Positions 9,613-19,079 are shown, counted from the first letter of the stretch. The stretch is 64,000 nt of DNA from Nesterenkonia muleiensis (GCF_003600155.1 NZ_QWLD01000024.1:1-64000), one strand, 5' to 3'. Notes: generated by a model not told the origin, from the sequence alone. Translations and numbers: made by a program.

Positions 9613-9650
9613 GGTGCGGCCCCGGGCTGGGAGCAGTCCGGGGCCGCACC
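9613..9650 (-). terminator. Intra-operon hairpin between phnD and phnC
   Basis: GGTGCGGCCCCGG at 9613-9625 pairs perfectly with CCGGGGCCGCACC at 9638-9650 (13 bp, 12-nt loop). There is no T-run after it on the minus strand. Placed between a binding-protein gene and the membrane-complex genes, it is likely to protect the phnD 3' end or cause partial termination. It is followed on the phnD side by a GTCA microrepeat (9651-9662). Confidence 0.8.
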
Positions 9651-9670
9651 GTCAGTCAGTCAGTGGGCAA

Positions 9671-10759
9671 TCACTCGTCGCCGAACTCGTTGTAGACCTG
9701 GCGAGCGACGTCGAGGGCTTCCTCATCAGCCGGAGCCAGTCCGTTGATCTCGTAGACGTCATAGAGCGGATCGCCCTCGTCCAGGTCACCGGACTCGGCG
9801 AAGCCCAGCCACGCCTCGACCAGGACGTCCAGCTCCTCGTCGGTGAACTCGCTGGAGGCCACAATGCCGTCATTCGGGATCGGGCCGGCCCAGGCGAAGA
9901 CCACCAGCTCCTCGCCCACATCGGGGTTCTCGTCGACGATGTTGCCGCGGGCGTCGTCGAAGGAAGTGCCGATGGTGAACTCATCGTTGTACACAGCCTC
10001 AACAGCCTGGTCGTGGCCGCCGGCGAACTGCGGGTCGACCTCCACGCCGAGCTCGTTGAGCTGGGTCTGCGGGAAGTAGAAGCCGCTAGCCGAGCCTTCC
10101 TCCACATAGGCCACCGCAGTGCCGTCCTCGATCAGCTCGAGCGCGTCCTCGCCCATCGGGCCGTACTCGGCGAGCTCACCGGACTCCTCGTCGTAGATGC
10201 CGTTGCAGAAGGAGAAGCCGTCCTCGTCCTGCACCACATCGTCCAGGCAGTAGGTGTCGGGGTCGTTGGTGAACCACTGGGTGACGTACTGCTCGGAGCC
10301 GAAGCGGATGGACTGCAGGATCGGGGTGCCGCCTGCCTCGTCCTCGGCCTGGATCATGCCGACCGGTCCGGACATCAGCAGCTGGACGTCACCGGACTGC
10401 ATGCCCTGGATCACGCCCAGGTAGCTGTCGGCGAAGAAGATGTCCACTTCGAAGCCGCCGAGGGACTCGGAAAGCTGGTCGGCCAGAGACTCGGCGTTCT
10501 CCTGCTCAGCCTCGGTGGCGGAGTCGGTGGCCGGAACCAGGCCGATGGTGATGGAGTCGACAGAGGTGATCTCACCGGCAGCCTCGCCGTCCTCGTCCTC
10601 CTCGCCGCCGTCGTCGTCACCGTTGGCGTCATCGACCTCGGAGGTGTCGTCGTCGTCCTCCTCGTCACCGGCGACGTCGTCCTCGTCACCGGCACAGGCA
10701 GCCAGGGTCAGGGTCAGGACACTGGCCAGCGCGAAAGCTGACTTGGTGTTCATGCGCAT
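9671..10759 (-). CDS. phnD: Phosphonate/phosphite substrate-binding lipoprotein
   Basis: Binds the substrate outside the membrane and hands it to the permeases. The signal peptide ends in a lipobox (LTLAAC), so the mature protein is lipid-anchored. Between the lipid site and the fold is an about 45-residue linker that is mostly Asp and Glu, unusually acidic even for this family. The fold shows IGLVPATDS, DVQLLMSGPVG and GTSFDDARG, typical of periplasmic PhnD proteins. The start ATG at 10757-10759 has GGAAG 8 nt upstream; an upstream in-frame codon lies before that signal. First gene of the operon. Confidence 0.92.
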   Translation of the reverse strand: MRMNTKSAFALASVLTLTLAACAGDEDDVAGDEEDDDDTSEVDDANGDDDGGEEDEDGEAAGEITSVDSITIGLVPATDSATEAEQENAESLADQLSESLGGFEVDIFFADSYLGVIQGMQSGDVQLLMSGPVGMIQAEDEAGGTPILQSIRFGSEQYVTQWFTNDPDTYCLDDVVQDEDGFSFCNGIYDEESGELAEYGPMGEDALELIEDGTAVAYVEEGSASGFYFPQTQLNELGVEVDPQFAGGHDQAVEAVYNDEFTIGTSFDDARGNIVDENPDVGEELVVFAWAGPIPNDGIVASSEFTDEELDVLVEAWLGFAESGDLDEGDPLYDVYEINGLAPADEEALDVARQVYNEFGDE

Positions 10760-10974
10760 AGTGGGAACTTCCTTTGAGCTCAATCAAGGTGTAAGTGCGG
10801 TGCCTGAGCCGGGAGCCGCTCCGGCCCCCTCCTCAGACAGCCCCGCAGACATGAAGCCCGCGAGTCTGAAACTCACTCTAAGTCCCGGTCAACCTTGCCA
10901 CAACCTGGAAGAGGGTATTTTTTCAACCTGTCATCTGTTGTTAACGTGCGCCGTCCGCGCGAGCTGATCACTGC

Positions 10975-11799
10975 TCAGCCCGCCCAGCGGCGAATCACCG
11001 GAGCCGCCTCGGCGAAGCTCCGCACCCGGTGGCTGGGGCTGCCCAAGCCGGTGCCGAACCGGTCGATCAGGATGGTCTGGCCGCCGAGCTCATCCACATG
11101 GGCCAGGTCATTGGCCCAGATGTCACCCACCGAGAGGATCTGGGCTGGCGGCACCGGCGGGGCGGCGATCTGCCTGGCACGCTCCACCGCCTGGGGCATA
11201 CCCACCGGCTTCTGTGCAGAGTTGGTCACCGCATCGAAGCTGCTCTGCAGCCCCAGCACCTCCAGCCAGGCACCGAAGTCCTCGGCCGGAGCGTTGGTGA
11301 GAAGAACGACGACGACGCCGGCTTCTCCGGCTGCCCCCCGCAGCTGGTTCAGCAGCGGGGCAGCCTCCGCCGGGGCGTGGAGGTCGGTGCTGGCCAGCCC
11401 GGCGGCCAGCAGGGTTCGCCGGGCCTGCCGGAAAGCATGGCCGGTCTCTTCATGGGTGAGCCCGGACTGCATGGCCAACAGCTGGACCAGTTGGTAGCCG
11501 TCCTGCAGCGGCCAGGAGCTCGGGTGCGGAGCTCGGGTCCCGGTGGCGGGCTCCTGCTCAGCGGCCAGCGGAGTGACGCCGGCCTCATGCTCTGCGGCAT
11601 CGGGGTCGTATTCGATCTCCTGGACCAGCAGCTCATCATCAGCCAGCGCCTCGGCGACCACCTCGTGGACCCCTCTGCCGCCCGGGCCGGGCAGACCGCG
11701 CTGGTCCAGTTCGGCATCCACCTGGCCTGCGTAGGCCAGGATCGGGTCCTCACCCAGGCAGAGGGTGCCGTCAAAGTCCAGCAGCAGCAGTTTGTGCAT
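10975..11799 (-). CDS. HAD superfamily hydrolase
   Basis: 274 residues. Motif I is LLLDFDGTLCLG at the very start (Asp nucleophile pair), motif II is VVLLTNAP, the motif III Lys may be in AQKPVGMP, and motif IV is LSVGDIWANDL. An unusual 20-30 residue Pro/Glu-rich insertion (TPLAAEQEPATGTRAPHP) sits in the cap region. The ATG lies one base after the fba stop, so it is co-transcribed with the aldolase; a phosphosugar-phosphatase role would fit but is only inferred from that. Confidence 0.85.
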   Translation of the reverse strand: MHKLLLLDFDGTLCLGEDPILAYAGQVDAELDQRGLPGPGGRGVHEVVAEALADDELLVQEIEYDPDAAEHEAGVTPLAAEQEPATGTRAPHPSSWPLQDGYQLVQLLAMQSGLTHEETGHAFRQARRTLLAAGLASTDLHAPAEAAPLLNQLRGAAGEAGVVVVLLTNAPAEDFGAWLEVLGLQSSFDAVTNSAQKPVGMPQAVERARQIAAPPVPPAQILSVGDIWANDLAHVDELGGQTILIDRFGTGLGSPSHRVRSFAEAAPVIRRWAG

Positions 11800-11800
11800 G

Positions 11801-12823
<1,023 letters not shown>

Positions 12824-12874
12824 GCTGAGCTCCTTCGTGTATGAGAGGTATGGTGGGCAGCATCATCGGTGCCG

Positions 12875-12898
12875 GCGCCGACCCCTTGGGGCCGGCGC
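12875..12898 (-). terminator. Hairpin downstream of the universal stress gene
   Basis: GCGCCG-A-CCCC-TT-GGGG-C-CGGCGC forms a compact stem with one mismatch in the 108-nt gap between the stress-protein stop and the fba start. It likely ends transcription of the stress gene; it has no T-run. Confidence 0.55.
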
Positions 12899-12931
12899 TT
12901 GACTCACCATCCTAACGAGGAGCAGTACCGG

Positions 12932-13948
12932 TCACCACAGTTCCGGCTGATCCTCCAAGCGGCTGTCCTCGATGTCAGGCACCACCATGACCGGACCTTC
13001 GGCGTTGTACAGCGCGCTGCGGGAGACCGATCCCAGCAGGCTGCTGGCCAGTCCTCCTCGGCCACGGGTGCCGACCACGGTCAGCTGAGCTGTCCGGGTG
13101 GCGGCACTGAGCACAGCGGTTGCCTCACCGACCTCCACCACGGCGTTGATCTCCAGATCCGGGAAATGGCCCTGGACCCAGTCGACCTCTGCCCGCAGCT
13201 CTCCGCTGAGCTCTGCCTTGCGCCGTTCGACCAGCTCCTCGTCGCCGAGCACCAGGTCGGGGTACCACATCAGCGACCTGTCCACCGGCGGCAGCGCAAC
13301 CAGCAGCTGCAGTGCCACACCGCGGCCCTCCGCGGCCTGTGCGGCGATCAGGGCGGCCAGGCGGGAGGAGTGCGAGCCGTCGATGCCGGCCACCACCGGG
13401 GCATCGGAGACCATCGGGGCAAAGCGCTCGGGACCGGTGGCGTCCGGAACACTGTAGTGACGGGGCACGACGACCGTGGGGCACTTGGCGTGCGCCGGCA
13501 GTGCGCTGGAGACCGATCCCAGCAGACGGCCGAAGAAGCCGCCGCGGCCGCGGGCACCGACCACCACCAGCTGAGCCCGTTCAGAGAGTTCGACCAGCAC
13601 GCCCGCCGCGTCGCCGCCCTCGGCGCGGTAGGTCACCTTGCCGGGGTAGTCCTTGAGGTACTCGCGGGCTTCATCAAGGGTGCTCTGGGCGATCTGACTC
13701 TTGACCCTGGCCTCCTGCGCATCCGGGAGTGCGGCCAAGGCTGTGTAGACACCCACCGGGATGGTGTAGGCGCTGACCACAGTCAGCGGCACCTCCCCGC
13801 GCTGGGCGGCCCGGGCTGCGTAGTGCAGGGCCAGAAAGGCATGTTTGGAACCGTCGAAGCCGACCAGCACACCGAGCTCGCGGTCCTCCGCGGCGAAAGG
13901 AATGGTGCCCTGGGGGGCAGAAACCTGAGAGCGAACGTCGTTGTTCAT
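12932..13948 (-). CDS. Universal stress protein, tandem UspA domains
   Basis: 338 residues with two UspA domains. Each has the nucleotide-binding signature: VVGARGRGGFFGRLLGSVS in the first half and VVGTRGRGGLASSLLGSVS in the second, so ATP binding is expected. Usp proteins of this layout are linked to dormancy, energy stress and persistence in actinobacteria; the client is unknown. The ATG at 13946-13948 is preceded by AGGGAAG; a GTG directly before it is in frame. A second protein of the same architecture is encoded at 34601-35641. Confidence 0.92.
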   Translation of the reverse strand: MNNDVRSQVSAPQGTIPFAAEDRELGVLVGFDGSKHAFLALHYAARAAQRGEVPLTVVSAYTIPVGVYTALAALPDAQEARVKSQIAQSTLDEAREYLKDYPGKVTYRAEGGDAAGVLVELSERAQLVVVGARGRGGFFGRLLGSVSSALPAHAKCPTVVVPRHYSVPDATGPERFAPMVSDAPVVAGIDGSHSSRLAALIAAQAAEGRGVALQLLVALPPVDRSLMWYPDLVLGDEELVERRKAELSGELRAEVDWVQGHFPDLEINAVVEVGEATAVLSAATRTAQLTVVGTRGRGGLASSLLGSVSRSALYNAEGPVMVVPDIEDSRLEDQPELW

Positions 13949-14288
13949 CACTTCCCTATCCGGGGGTCTCCTACCTATGTGACGACGACTGTGACCCCCT
14001 AAATCAGTGGAACCATCCTCGTCACGCTCCAGTCTACTCCTTTTTTCTACAACGTGTAGAAATTAGGGAGCCATGACACCTGCCCGTTCCGCTCAGGCAG
14101 ATTCGTCCCTCCGGACAGCAGTCTAGACCCTGGGTAAGCTGACCTTCCAGGGCTACCGGCCCCGCGCAGCCGGAGCCCCGCCGCGGACGATGTAACCTCA
14201 GCTCGCTATCCTCCGCATGCACACCGCGCAACGGCAAGACCACCATGATTGAGCACGGCGATGCTCTGATGTCACCGCTCCAGCAGCC
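13949..14288. other. Intergenic region upstream of the stress-protein gene
   Basis: About 340 bases without a convincing gene. It holds a perfect palindrome at 14044-14062 (listed separately). A 70-codon open frame on the minus strand here has no start signal or recognisable domain. Any promoter of the stress gene should lie on the minus strand between 13949 and about 14070. Confidence 0.5.
14044..14062. promoter_or_regulatory. Perfect palindrome, possible operator of the stress gene
   Basis: TTTCTACA-ACG-TGTAGAAA: 8-bp perfect arms around 3 nt, about 95 nt upstream of the stress-protein start. The AT-rich symmetric form suits a dimeric regulator. A weak intrinsic terminator is the alternative, since the plus-strand left arm is preceded by extra T residues. 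Confidence 0.5.
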
Positions 14289-15155
14289 TCACGTGTCCTC
14301 CACCGCAACCAGGAACTCCCCGAGCACCTGGTTGAACTCTTCCGGGCGCTCCAGGTTCGGGTAGTGGGCGGTGTTCGGGATGACCCTCAGCTGCCCTGCC
14401 GGCACCGCTGAGACCAGTTCGCGGACCATCCGCAGGTGGTCTTCGGCGTCCTGTTCGCCCACGATGCCGAGCACAGGAACGTCCAGGCCAGGCAACCGCT
14501 GGCTGATACGTGTCACCGGGGTCGGGGGTCTCGGCATCACCGGCCCGCTTGGACCGACGATGTGGGTGAACAGGGTGTGGCGGATCATGATGTCCACCTC
14601 CTGCAGGATCGCGTCCTCCAGGTCCTCGAGTTCGCGGTGCGGGCCGGCGACGAATTTCAAGGCCGCAGCGATCCAGGCCTCAGGGTCATGGGCCTCAGCG
14701 GCGCGCTGCCATTCTGCGAGGATGCCCAGCACCCAGGGATCACGGAACTCCGACTGGCTGGTCCCCGCCCCGCAGGCGATAACGCCGGCCATCCGGCCGG
14801 GGTGTTCCAGGGCGGCGTCGACTGCGGTGGAGGCGCCCATCGAGACCCCGGCCAGGACGGCACTCTCGATGCCGAGGGCGTCAAGTGCTGCGATGACATC
14901 GTCGCAGTGGCGAAACGCCGCTGGATCAGGCGCTGTGGTCCACCCATGGCCACGCGCGTCCAAGGCGATCAGCCGGCGGCTGCCGAAGGCTTGGAGCTGC
15001 CGGTGCCACATCCGGTGGTCCAGGGAGCCGCCGTGGAGGAGCACCAGGGGCGTTTCCGCAGGATCGGAGGAGGGCCGGTGCTCGGAGAAGGCAATCCAGG
15101 CGCCGCCGACCTCCACGTACTGAACCAGGGATGGTGCGTCGTCGTTCTCAATCAT
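14289..15155 (-). CDS. Alpha/beta hydrolase, divergent from a MarR gene
   Basis: 288 residues starting MIENDDAPSLV. Oxyanion region VLLHGGSLDHRMW, nucleophile elbow AGVSMGAST (Ser), acid in GIVGEQDAED and catalytic His in IPNTAHYPNLERPEEF. This is the fold of haloperoxidase/3-oxoadipate lactonase-like enzymes; substrate unknown. The frame stays open far upstream but the ATG at 15153-15155 is the natural start because the preceding sequence is the operator and the MarR gene on the other strand. Expression is probably repressed by that MarR protein. Confidence 0.88.
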   Translation of the reverse strand: MIENDDAPSLVQYVEVGGAWIAFSEHRPSSDPAETPLVLLHGGSLDHRMWHRQLQAFGSRRLIALDARGHGWTTAPDPAAFRHCDDVIAALDALGIESAVLAGVSMGASTAVDAALEHPGRMAGVIACGAGTSQSEFRDPWVLGILAEWQRAAEAHDPEAWIAAALKFVAGPHRELEDLEDAILQEVDIMIRHTLFTHIVGPSGPVMPRPPTPVTRISQRLPGLDVPVLGIVGEQDAEDHLRMVRELVSAVPAGQLRVIPNTAHYPNLERPEEFNQVLGEFLVAVEDT

Positions 15156-15203
15156 GACAACTAGGGTGTCATGTTGTGCATGAATTGGCAACCAAGGTGT
15201 CAT
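15153..15203. promoter_or_regulatory. Tandem MarR-type operators
   Basis: Two related 18-mers: TGACAACTAGGGTGTCAT at 15155-15172 and TGGCAACCAAGGTGTCAT at 15186-15203, 31 bp apart, about three helical turns. The first lies inside a perfect inverted repeat CATGACA-ACTAGGG-TGTCATG (15153-15173) that covers the hydrolase start codon. The second touches the -10-like CATAAT (15201-15206) of the MarR gene. The geometry suggests autoregulation and repression of the hydrolase gene. Confidence 0.7.
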
Positions 15204-15212
15204 AATGAGTCG

Positions 15213-15707
15213 ATGAGCAGCGCCGATCATCCCTCCGCCGAGCCGCTTGCCCCCGAACCCCTGGCGCGCAGGCTGGCCGAGGTCTACCAGGTGCTGGGAC
15301 CGCTGTACCGGAAGGTGTCCCGCACCGTTGAGCAGCTGCAGCCGCAGATGGGCATGTCCGTAGGGGTGCGCGCCGTGCTGGAGCAGCTGCGGCGGGCCGA
15401 GGGCCTGACCGTACCTCAGATGGCGCGGGCCCAGGAGCTGAGCCGGCAGTTCGTCCAGCGCATGGTCAACGACGCGGCCGCTGCCGGGTGGGTGGAGGCG
15501 CAACCGAATCCCGCGCACCGGAAGTCTCCGCTGATCAGGATCACCACCGCCGGCGCCGAGGCGATCGGGACGGTGATTCGCCGGGAGCACCAGCTGATGG
15601 GCCGGGTGCGGGGCGATCTCACCGATGACGAGATCCGTGCCACGCTCAGAGTCCTCACCGCGATGTCAGACGGGCTCGAGGATGTGCAGCGCGAGGCTTC
15701 TCCGTAG
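15213..15707 (+). CDS. MarR family transcriptional regulator
   Basis: 164 residues with a winged helix: recognition region GLTVPQMARAQELSRQFVQRMVNDA and wing HRKSPLIRITTAG. Homologues respond to phenolic or hydrophobic ligands. The ATG at 15213 is chosen over an upstream in-frame ATG at 15171 because CATAAT ends 6 nt before it, pointing to a leaderless mRNA, and the operators lie upstream. It is transcribed divergently from the hydrolase it probably controls. Confidence 0.9.
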   Translation: MSSADHPSAEPLAPEPLARRLAEVYQVLGPLYRKVSRTVEQLQPQMGMSVGVRAVLEQLRRAEGLTVPQMARAQELSRQFVQRMVNDAAAAGWVEAQPNPAHRKSPLIRITTAGAEAIGTVIRREHQLMGRVRGDLTDDEIRATLRVLTAMSDGLEDVQREASP

Positions 15708-15778
15708 CATCGGTGCTCGCGATGTTCATGCGCTACCGTTTCTGAGCTCCCAACTGGGCATCGGCTAGAGTGCCTTGA

Positions 15779-16435
15779 GTGAAAATCGGTGTCTTCGACT
15801 CCGGGGCCGGCGGCGAGGCGGTGGCTGCCACCCTGCGCGAACTGCTCCCCCACGCTGTGGTCAGCACGGCCAGTGATCGCGAGCATGTGCCCTACGGAAG
15901 CCGATCCGATGCTGAGGTCCTCCATCTCACCGATCGCGCGATCCAGCCACTGCTGCGCGCCGGCTGCGAGGTGATCGTGTTGGCCTGCAACACCGCCACC
16001 GCAGCAGCCGTCGAACACCTCCGGCAGGACTATCCCGCGACTCCGTTCGTTGGCCTGGAACCCATGGTCAAACCCGCCAGCGCGATCACCCGGTCGAAGA
16101 GCATCATCGTCTGCGCCACCCCAGCCACCCTGCGCAGCCGGCGCTACCAGCGGCTCAAGGACACCTGGGGCGGTGGCGTCAATATTGTGGAGCCCGACTG
16201 CGCCGACTGGGCCGCCGCCATTGAACGCGGCGAACCGGAAACCATAGACCTGGAACCGCTGAGGCTGCTTGTCCAGCAGAGGGCTGCTGACGTCGTCGTA
16301 CTGGGCTGCACCCACTATCACTGGATCAAGCACCGTGTGCAGCAGGCAGCCGGCGCAGAGGTCACGGTGCTGGAGCCGACCGACGCCATCGCCGCACAGA
16401 TCCGCCGGGTCACCGCCGCGGCCGCGGGGCGCTGA
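15779..16435 (+). CDS. murI: Glutamate/aspartate racemase family protein (MurI-like)
   Basis: Begins IGVFDSGAGGEAVAATL, the hallmark of cofactor-independent glutamate racemases, with catalytic Cys70 in LACNTAT and a second Cys near 176 in VLGCTHYHWIK. MurI provides D-glutamate for peptidoglycan. At 218 residues it is roughly 40-50 shorter than typical MurI, so it may be a compact paralogue rather than the housekeeping enzyme. The GTG start lies 7 nt after a -10 hexamer TAGAGT (15766-15771), so the mRNA is probably leaderless. Confidence 0.82.
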   Translation: MKIGVFDSGAGGEAVAATLRELLPHAVVSTASDREHVPYGSRSDAEVLHLTDRAIQPLLRAGCEVIVLACNTATAAAVEHLRQDYPATPFVGLEPMVKPASAITRSKSIIVCATPATLRSRRYQRLKDTWGGGVNIVEPDCADWAAAIERGEPETIDLEPLRLLVQQRAADVVVLGCTHYHWIKHRVQQAAGAEVTVLEPTDAIAAQIRRVTAAAAGR

Positions 16436-16475
16436 CGACTGTCTCCGAGGAGAACACTCCACGTATCATCGGACT

Positions 16476-17330
16476 ATGGCCGGGGAACAGCCGTTCTCGG
16501 AGTTCGTCCAGGCGCCCCCGCGTGGCGCGCCGGGCGTCATCTCGATGCTCGGATACCGGGCCCATGGCCTGCCTGAGTCGGTCCACCGCGGTCTTCCCTC
16601 GTCGGCACTGACCTTCATTCTCGCCTTCGACGAGGGCGTCCAGGCGGCGGCAACTGCCCCTGCCCTGGCCTCTGCCACCCCAGCGAAGATCGTGCTCGGC
16701 GGCCTGCACACCACCACGGCATTCGTCCAGCAGCGCTCAGACTGGGCCGGCATCGAAATCACGGTACACCCGCTGGCAGCCCGGTCTCTGTTCGGCGTCC
16801 CCACCCGGGAGCTGAGCGTCACCGACTTCGACGGCAGCTCACTCCTGCAGCGATGGGGCGAGGAGCTGCACGGTCGCGCCGTCGAAGCCCGCGACTGGGC
16901 TGCCGCATTTGCCCACGTCGAGTCACGGCTGATCAGACAGTTCGACGGCCATCTTCCGGTCCGCCCGGAGCTTCTCCACGCCTGGCAGCTCTTGGAGCGC
17001 ACTGGCGGCCGGATGCCCATCAGTGCACTTGCCCGGCAAGTCACCCTCACCCCGAGGCATCTGGGGACTCTGTTCCAGCGGGAGGTCGGGCTCTCACCCA
17101 AGGCGGTGGCCGGGCTCATCCGGTTCAGCAGGACCGCCAAGACCATCGCCGACCAGCTCCGGTGGACCGGGCAGCCGGATCTGGCGCAGATCGCATCCGA
17201 CACCGGATACGCTGACCAGGCGCATCTCAGCCGGGAGTTCAGCCGCTACGCCGGCATCAGCCCTCGAGCCTGGATGGCTGAGGAATTCCGAAATATTCAA
17301 GACGGCGGACACAGCACGGAGGCATACTGA
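16476..17330 (+). CDS. AraC family transcriptional regulator
   Basis: 284 residues. The N-terminal 150 form a ligand-binding type domain; the C-terminus carries two helix-turn-helix motifs (PISALARQVTLTPRHLGTLF and DLAQIASDTGYADQAHLSRE) with the family end RYAGISPRAW. The ATG lies 6 nt after TATCAT (16464-16469), indicating a leaderless start. A VOC-domain gene begins 5 nt after its stop, so it may regulate or share the function of that gene. Confidence 0.9.
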   Translation: MAGEQPFSEFVQAPPRGAPGVISMLGYRAHGLPESVHRGLPSSALTFILAFDEGVQAAATAPALASATPAKIVLGGLHTTTAFVQQRSDWAGIEITVHPLAARSLFGVPTRELSVTDFDGSSLLQRWGEELHGRAVEARDWAAAFAHVESRLIRQFDGHLPVRPELLHAWQLLERTGGRMPISALARQVTLTPRHLGTLFQREVGLSPKAVAGLIRFSRTAKTIADQLRWTGQPDLAQIASDTGYADQAHLSREFSRYAGISPRAWMAEEFRNIQDGGHSTEAY

Positions 17331-17334
17331 CACC

Positions 17335-17769
17335 ATGAATGCCACCACACCTCATCCAGCTTCCCTCTCCGCCGACCAGCCCAGCGTGTGGGTCACGCTG
17401 CAGGCCCATGACGCGGTGGCCCTGATCGACTTCTACGCTGAGAAATTCGGCTTCCACGTCACCGTGAATATGACCGAGGGCGATGTTGTCCACCACGCCG
17501 AGCTCCGCTGGCCCGACGGCGCGGGCGGAGTCATGCTGGGATCCTACGATCCTGAGAAGCCGTGGGTTCGCGAGCCTGGGACCGCCGGTGTCTATGTCGT
17601 CACCGGAGAGATCGACGCCCTCTATGAACGGGTCACCAGTCGCGGGGCCGAGGTCTTCCGCCCGCTGACTGATACCGACTATGGCAGCCGAGAGTTCGCC
17701 GTCCGTGACCCCGAGGGCAACCTGTGGTCCTTCGGCACCTATCTCGGCGAGCCTCGGGAGAATGCTTGA
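17335..17769 (+). CDS. VOC superfamily (glyoxalase/bleomycin-resistance type) protein
   Basis: 144 residues with the paired beta-alpha-beta-beta-beta modules: WVTLQAHDAVALIDFYAEKFGF in the first and FAVRDPEGNLWSFGTY in the second. The closing DPEGNLW motif places it near bleomycin-resistance or glyoxalase-like proteins; actual substrate unknown. GGAGG is 11 nt upstream of the ATG, and CATACT ends 6 nt before it. Its end overlaps the convergent lipid-kinase gene by 31 nt. Confidence 0.88.
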   Translation: MNATTPHPASLSADQPSVWVTLQAHDAVALIDFYAEKFGFHVTVNMTEGDVVHHAELRWPDGAGGVMLGSYDPEKPWVREPGTAGVYVVTGEIDALYERVTSRGAEVFRPLTDTDYGSREFAVRDPEGNLWSFGTYLGEPRENA

Positions 17770-18719
17770 TTGAGCAGCAGAAGGGCCCCGGGTATAAGTT
17801 CGGCCTCGACGTCGGCGCCCCGACCTGACTCAGAGGTTCCGGAATGGAGCTCATCACCGTCGGCGAAGACGGGAACACCCTCGGGGACATGGATGCGGAT
17901 ATGCCGTAGCCGCTGGGTGACCAGTGGCCTCAACCAGCGGTGCACGCGCATCATCAGCAGCGGAAACAGCACCACCAACCCCGGACGGCTCAAGGGTGCG
18001 ATATGTGAGACCTCGGCCCAGCCGTCGTCGGGCCGTCCCTCCCGCGACAACGGGATACCACCGCCGATGAAGGAACCGTTCTGGATGCAGATCAGGGCCG
18101 ACTGCTGCACGGCCTCCTCCCTGGCACCGATCTGCACGCCGAACTCCACGGAACGGAACCGCGGCACCTCCTGCGCCAGGGCCAGCAGATACCGCAGCCG
18201 GCGTGGCACTCTGCGCTGGAGGTTGGCCCGCTGGTTGACCCGGGCATCGAACCCGATGTTCACCGAGTTGGCAACCCACCGAGATCCCGGCTCGAACGAG
18301 CTCCTCAGCCGCAGAGCGTCCACTGACCGCAGCGGGAGCTCAGGCTGGTCCAGCGCCCGAAGAAGCTGGCGGACCGCCTCAGAGGTGCGGCGCGGGATAC
18401 CCAGCACCCGGGCGAAGTCATTTCCGCTGCCGGTGGGAACGATCCCCAGCGGCACGGCTCGCTGCGCCACCAGATTCACCGCGCGGCTGACCATACCGTC
18501 GCCCCCGCAGACCACCACGGCATCAACCCCTGATTCCAGGGCCGTCTCCGCGTCACCGAGCTGTCGGTGCTGATCAACGGGGTCAGGAACCACCAGTTCC
18601 AGGTCAGGACCGCCGCGAGCCTCAAGACGCCGCTGCACCTCATCAAGAACGGGGCCCTGTCCGGCACCGGGGTTGAGCAGCACCAGGACGCGGCGGCGCC
18701 CACCCTCGGAACGGGTCAT
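17739..18719 (-). CDS. Diacylglycerol/sphingosine-kinase family lipid kinase
   Basis: 326 residues with the DAGK catalytic domain: LNPGAG at residues 15-20, GGDGMVSRAVN at 72-82 and IVPTGSGNDFARVLGIP. The family phosphorylates diacylglycerol or related lipids, recycling them for phospholipid synthesis. The ATG at 18717-18719 is chosen because GGAG lies 7 nt upstream; the frame is open for 30 more codons. The promoter side faces the alkyltransferase-like gene. Confidence 0.92.
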   Translation of the reverse strand: MTRSEGGRRRVLVLLNPGAGQGPVLDEVQRRLEARGGPDLELVVPDPVDQHRQLGDAETALESGVDAVVVCGGDGMVSRAVNLVAQRAVPLGIVPTGSGNDFARVLGIPRRTSEAVRQLLRALDQPELPLRSVDALRLRSSFEPGSRWVANSVNIGFDARVNQRANLQRRVPRRLRYLLALAQEVPRFRSVEFGVQIGAREEAVQQSALICIQNGSFIGGGIPLSREGRPDDGWAEVSHIAPLSRPGLVVLFPLLMMRVHRWLRPLVTQRLRHIRIHVPEGVPVFADGDELHSGTSESGRGADVEAELIPGALLLLNQAFSRGSPR

Positions 18720-18791
18720 GTGCGCACTCCGGTTCGCCCCCTCGTCGTCATCGTGTCTGATGATGCTACCCGGTGGGCTACGGTGCTGAGT

Positions 18792-19079
18792 GTGGATGAG
18801 CAGACACATGAACGGGTGCGGGAGATCATCGCCTCAGTCCCGGCAGGGAGGGTAGCCACCTATGGCGACATCGCCAGGATCGCCGGGCTGCCCACCCCGC
18901 GGATGGTCGGCTGGGTGCTCCGGGAGGACGGATTCGACCTGCCCTGGCACCGGATCATCCGGGCCGACGGCGTTCCCACCCCGCATCTGAGGGCCGAACA
19001 GCTGGAGGCACTCCGCGCCGAGGGCGTTCTGGCCCGGGGGCAGAAGGTCGACCTGCGGCGCTACCGGTGGCAGGGGTGA
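18792..19079 (+). CDS. Alkyltransferase-like (ATL) DNA repair protein
   Basis: 95 residues matching the MGMT DNA-binding domain. The acceptor cysteine motif PCHR is replaced by PWHR (residues 51-54), the known hallmark of ATL proteins. These bind O6-alkylguanine without removing the alkyl group and hand the lesion to nucleotide excision repair. Tyr24 in VATYGDIA is the nucleotide-flipping tyrosine position. The GTG is 7 nt after TACGGT (18779-18784), so it is probably leaderless. Confidence 0.9.
   Translation: MDEQTHERVREIIASVPAGRVATYGDIARIAGLPTPRMVGWVLREDGFDLPWHRIIRADGVPTPHLRAEQLEALRAEGVLARGQKVDLRRYRWQG

Noticed and set aside
9614-10741. Long open frame on the plus strand opposite phnD
   Set aside because: It mirrors the codon bias of phnD, has no ribosome-binding site and its product is low-complexity Val/Gly/Leu sequence. 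The minus-strand gene has a signal peptide and family motifs.
14034-14246. 70-codon frame on the minus strand between two real genes
   Set aside because: No start signal, no recognisable domain, runs across a perfect palindrome that looks regulatory.
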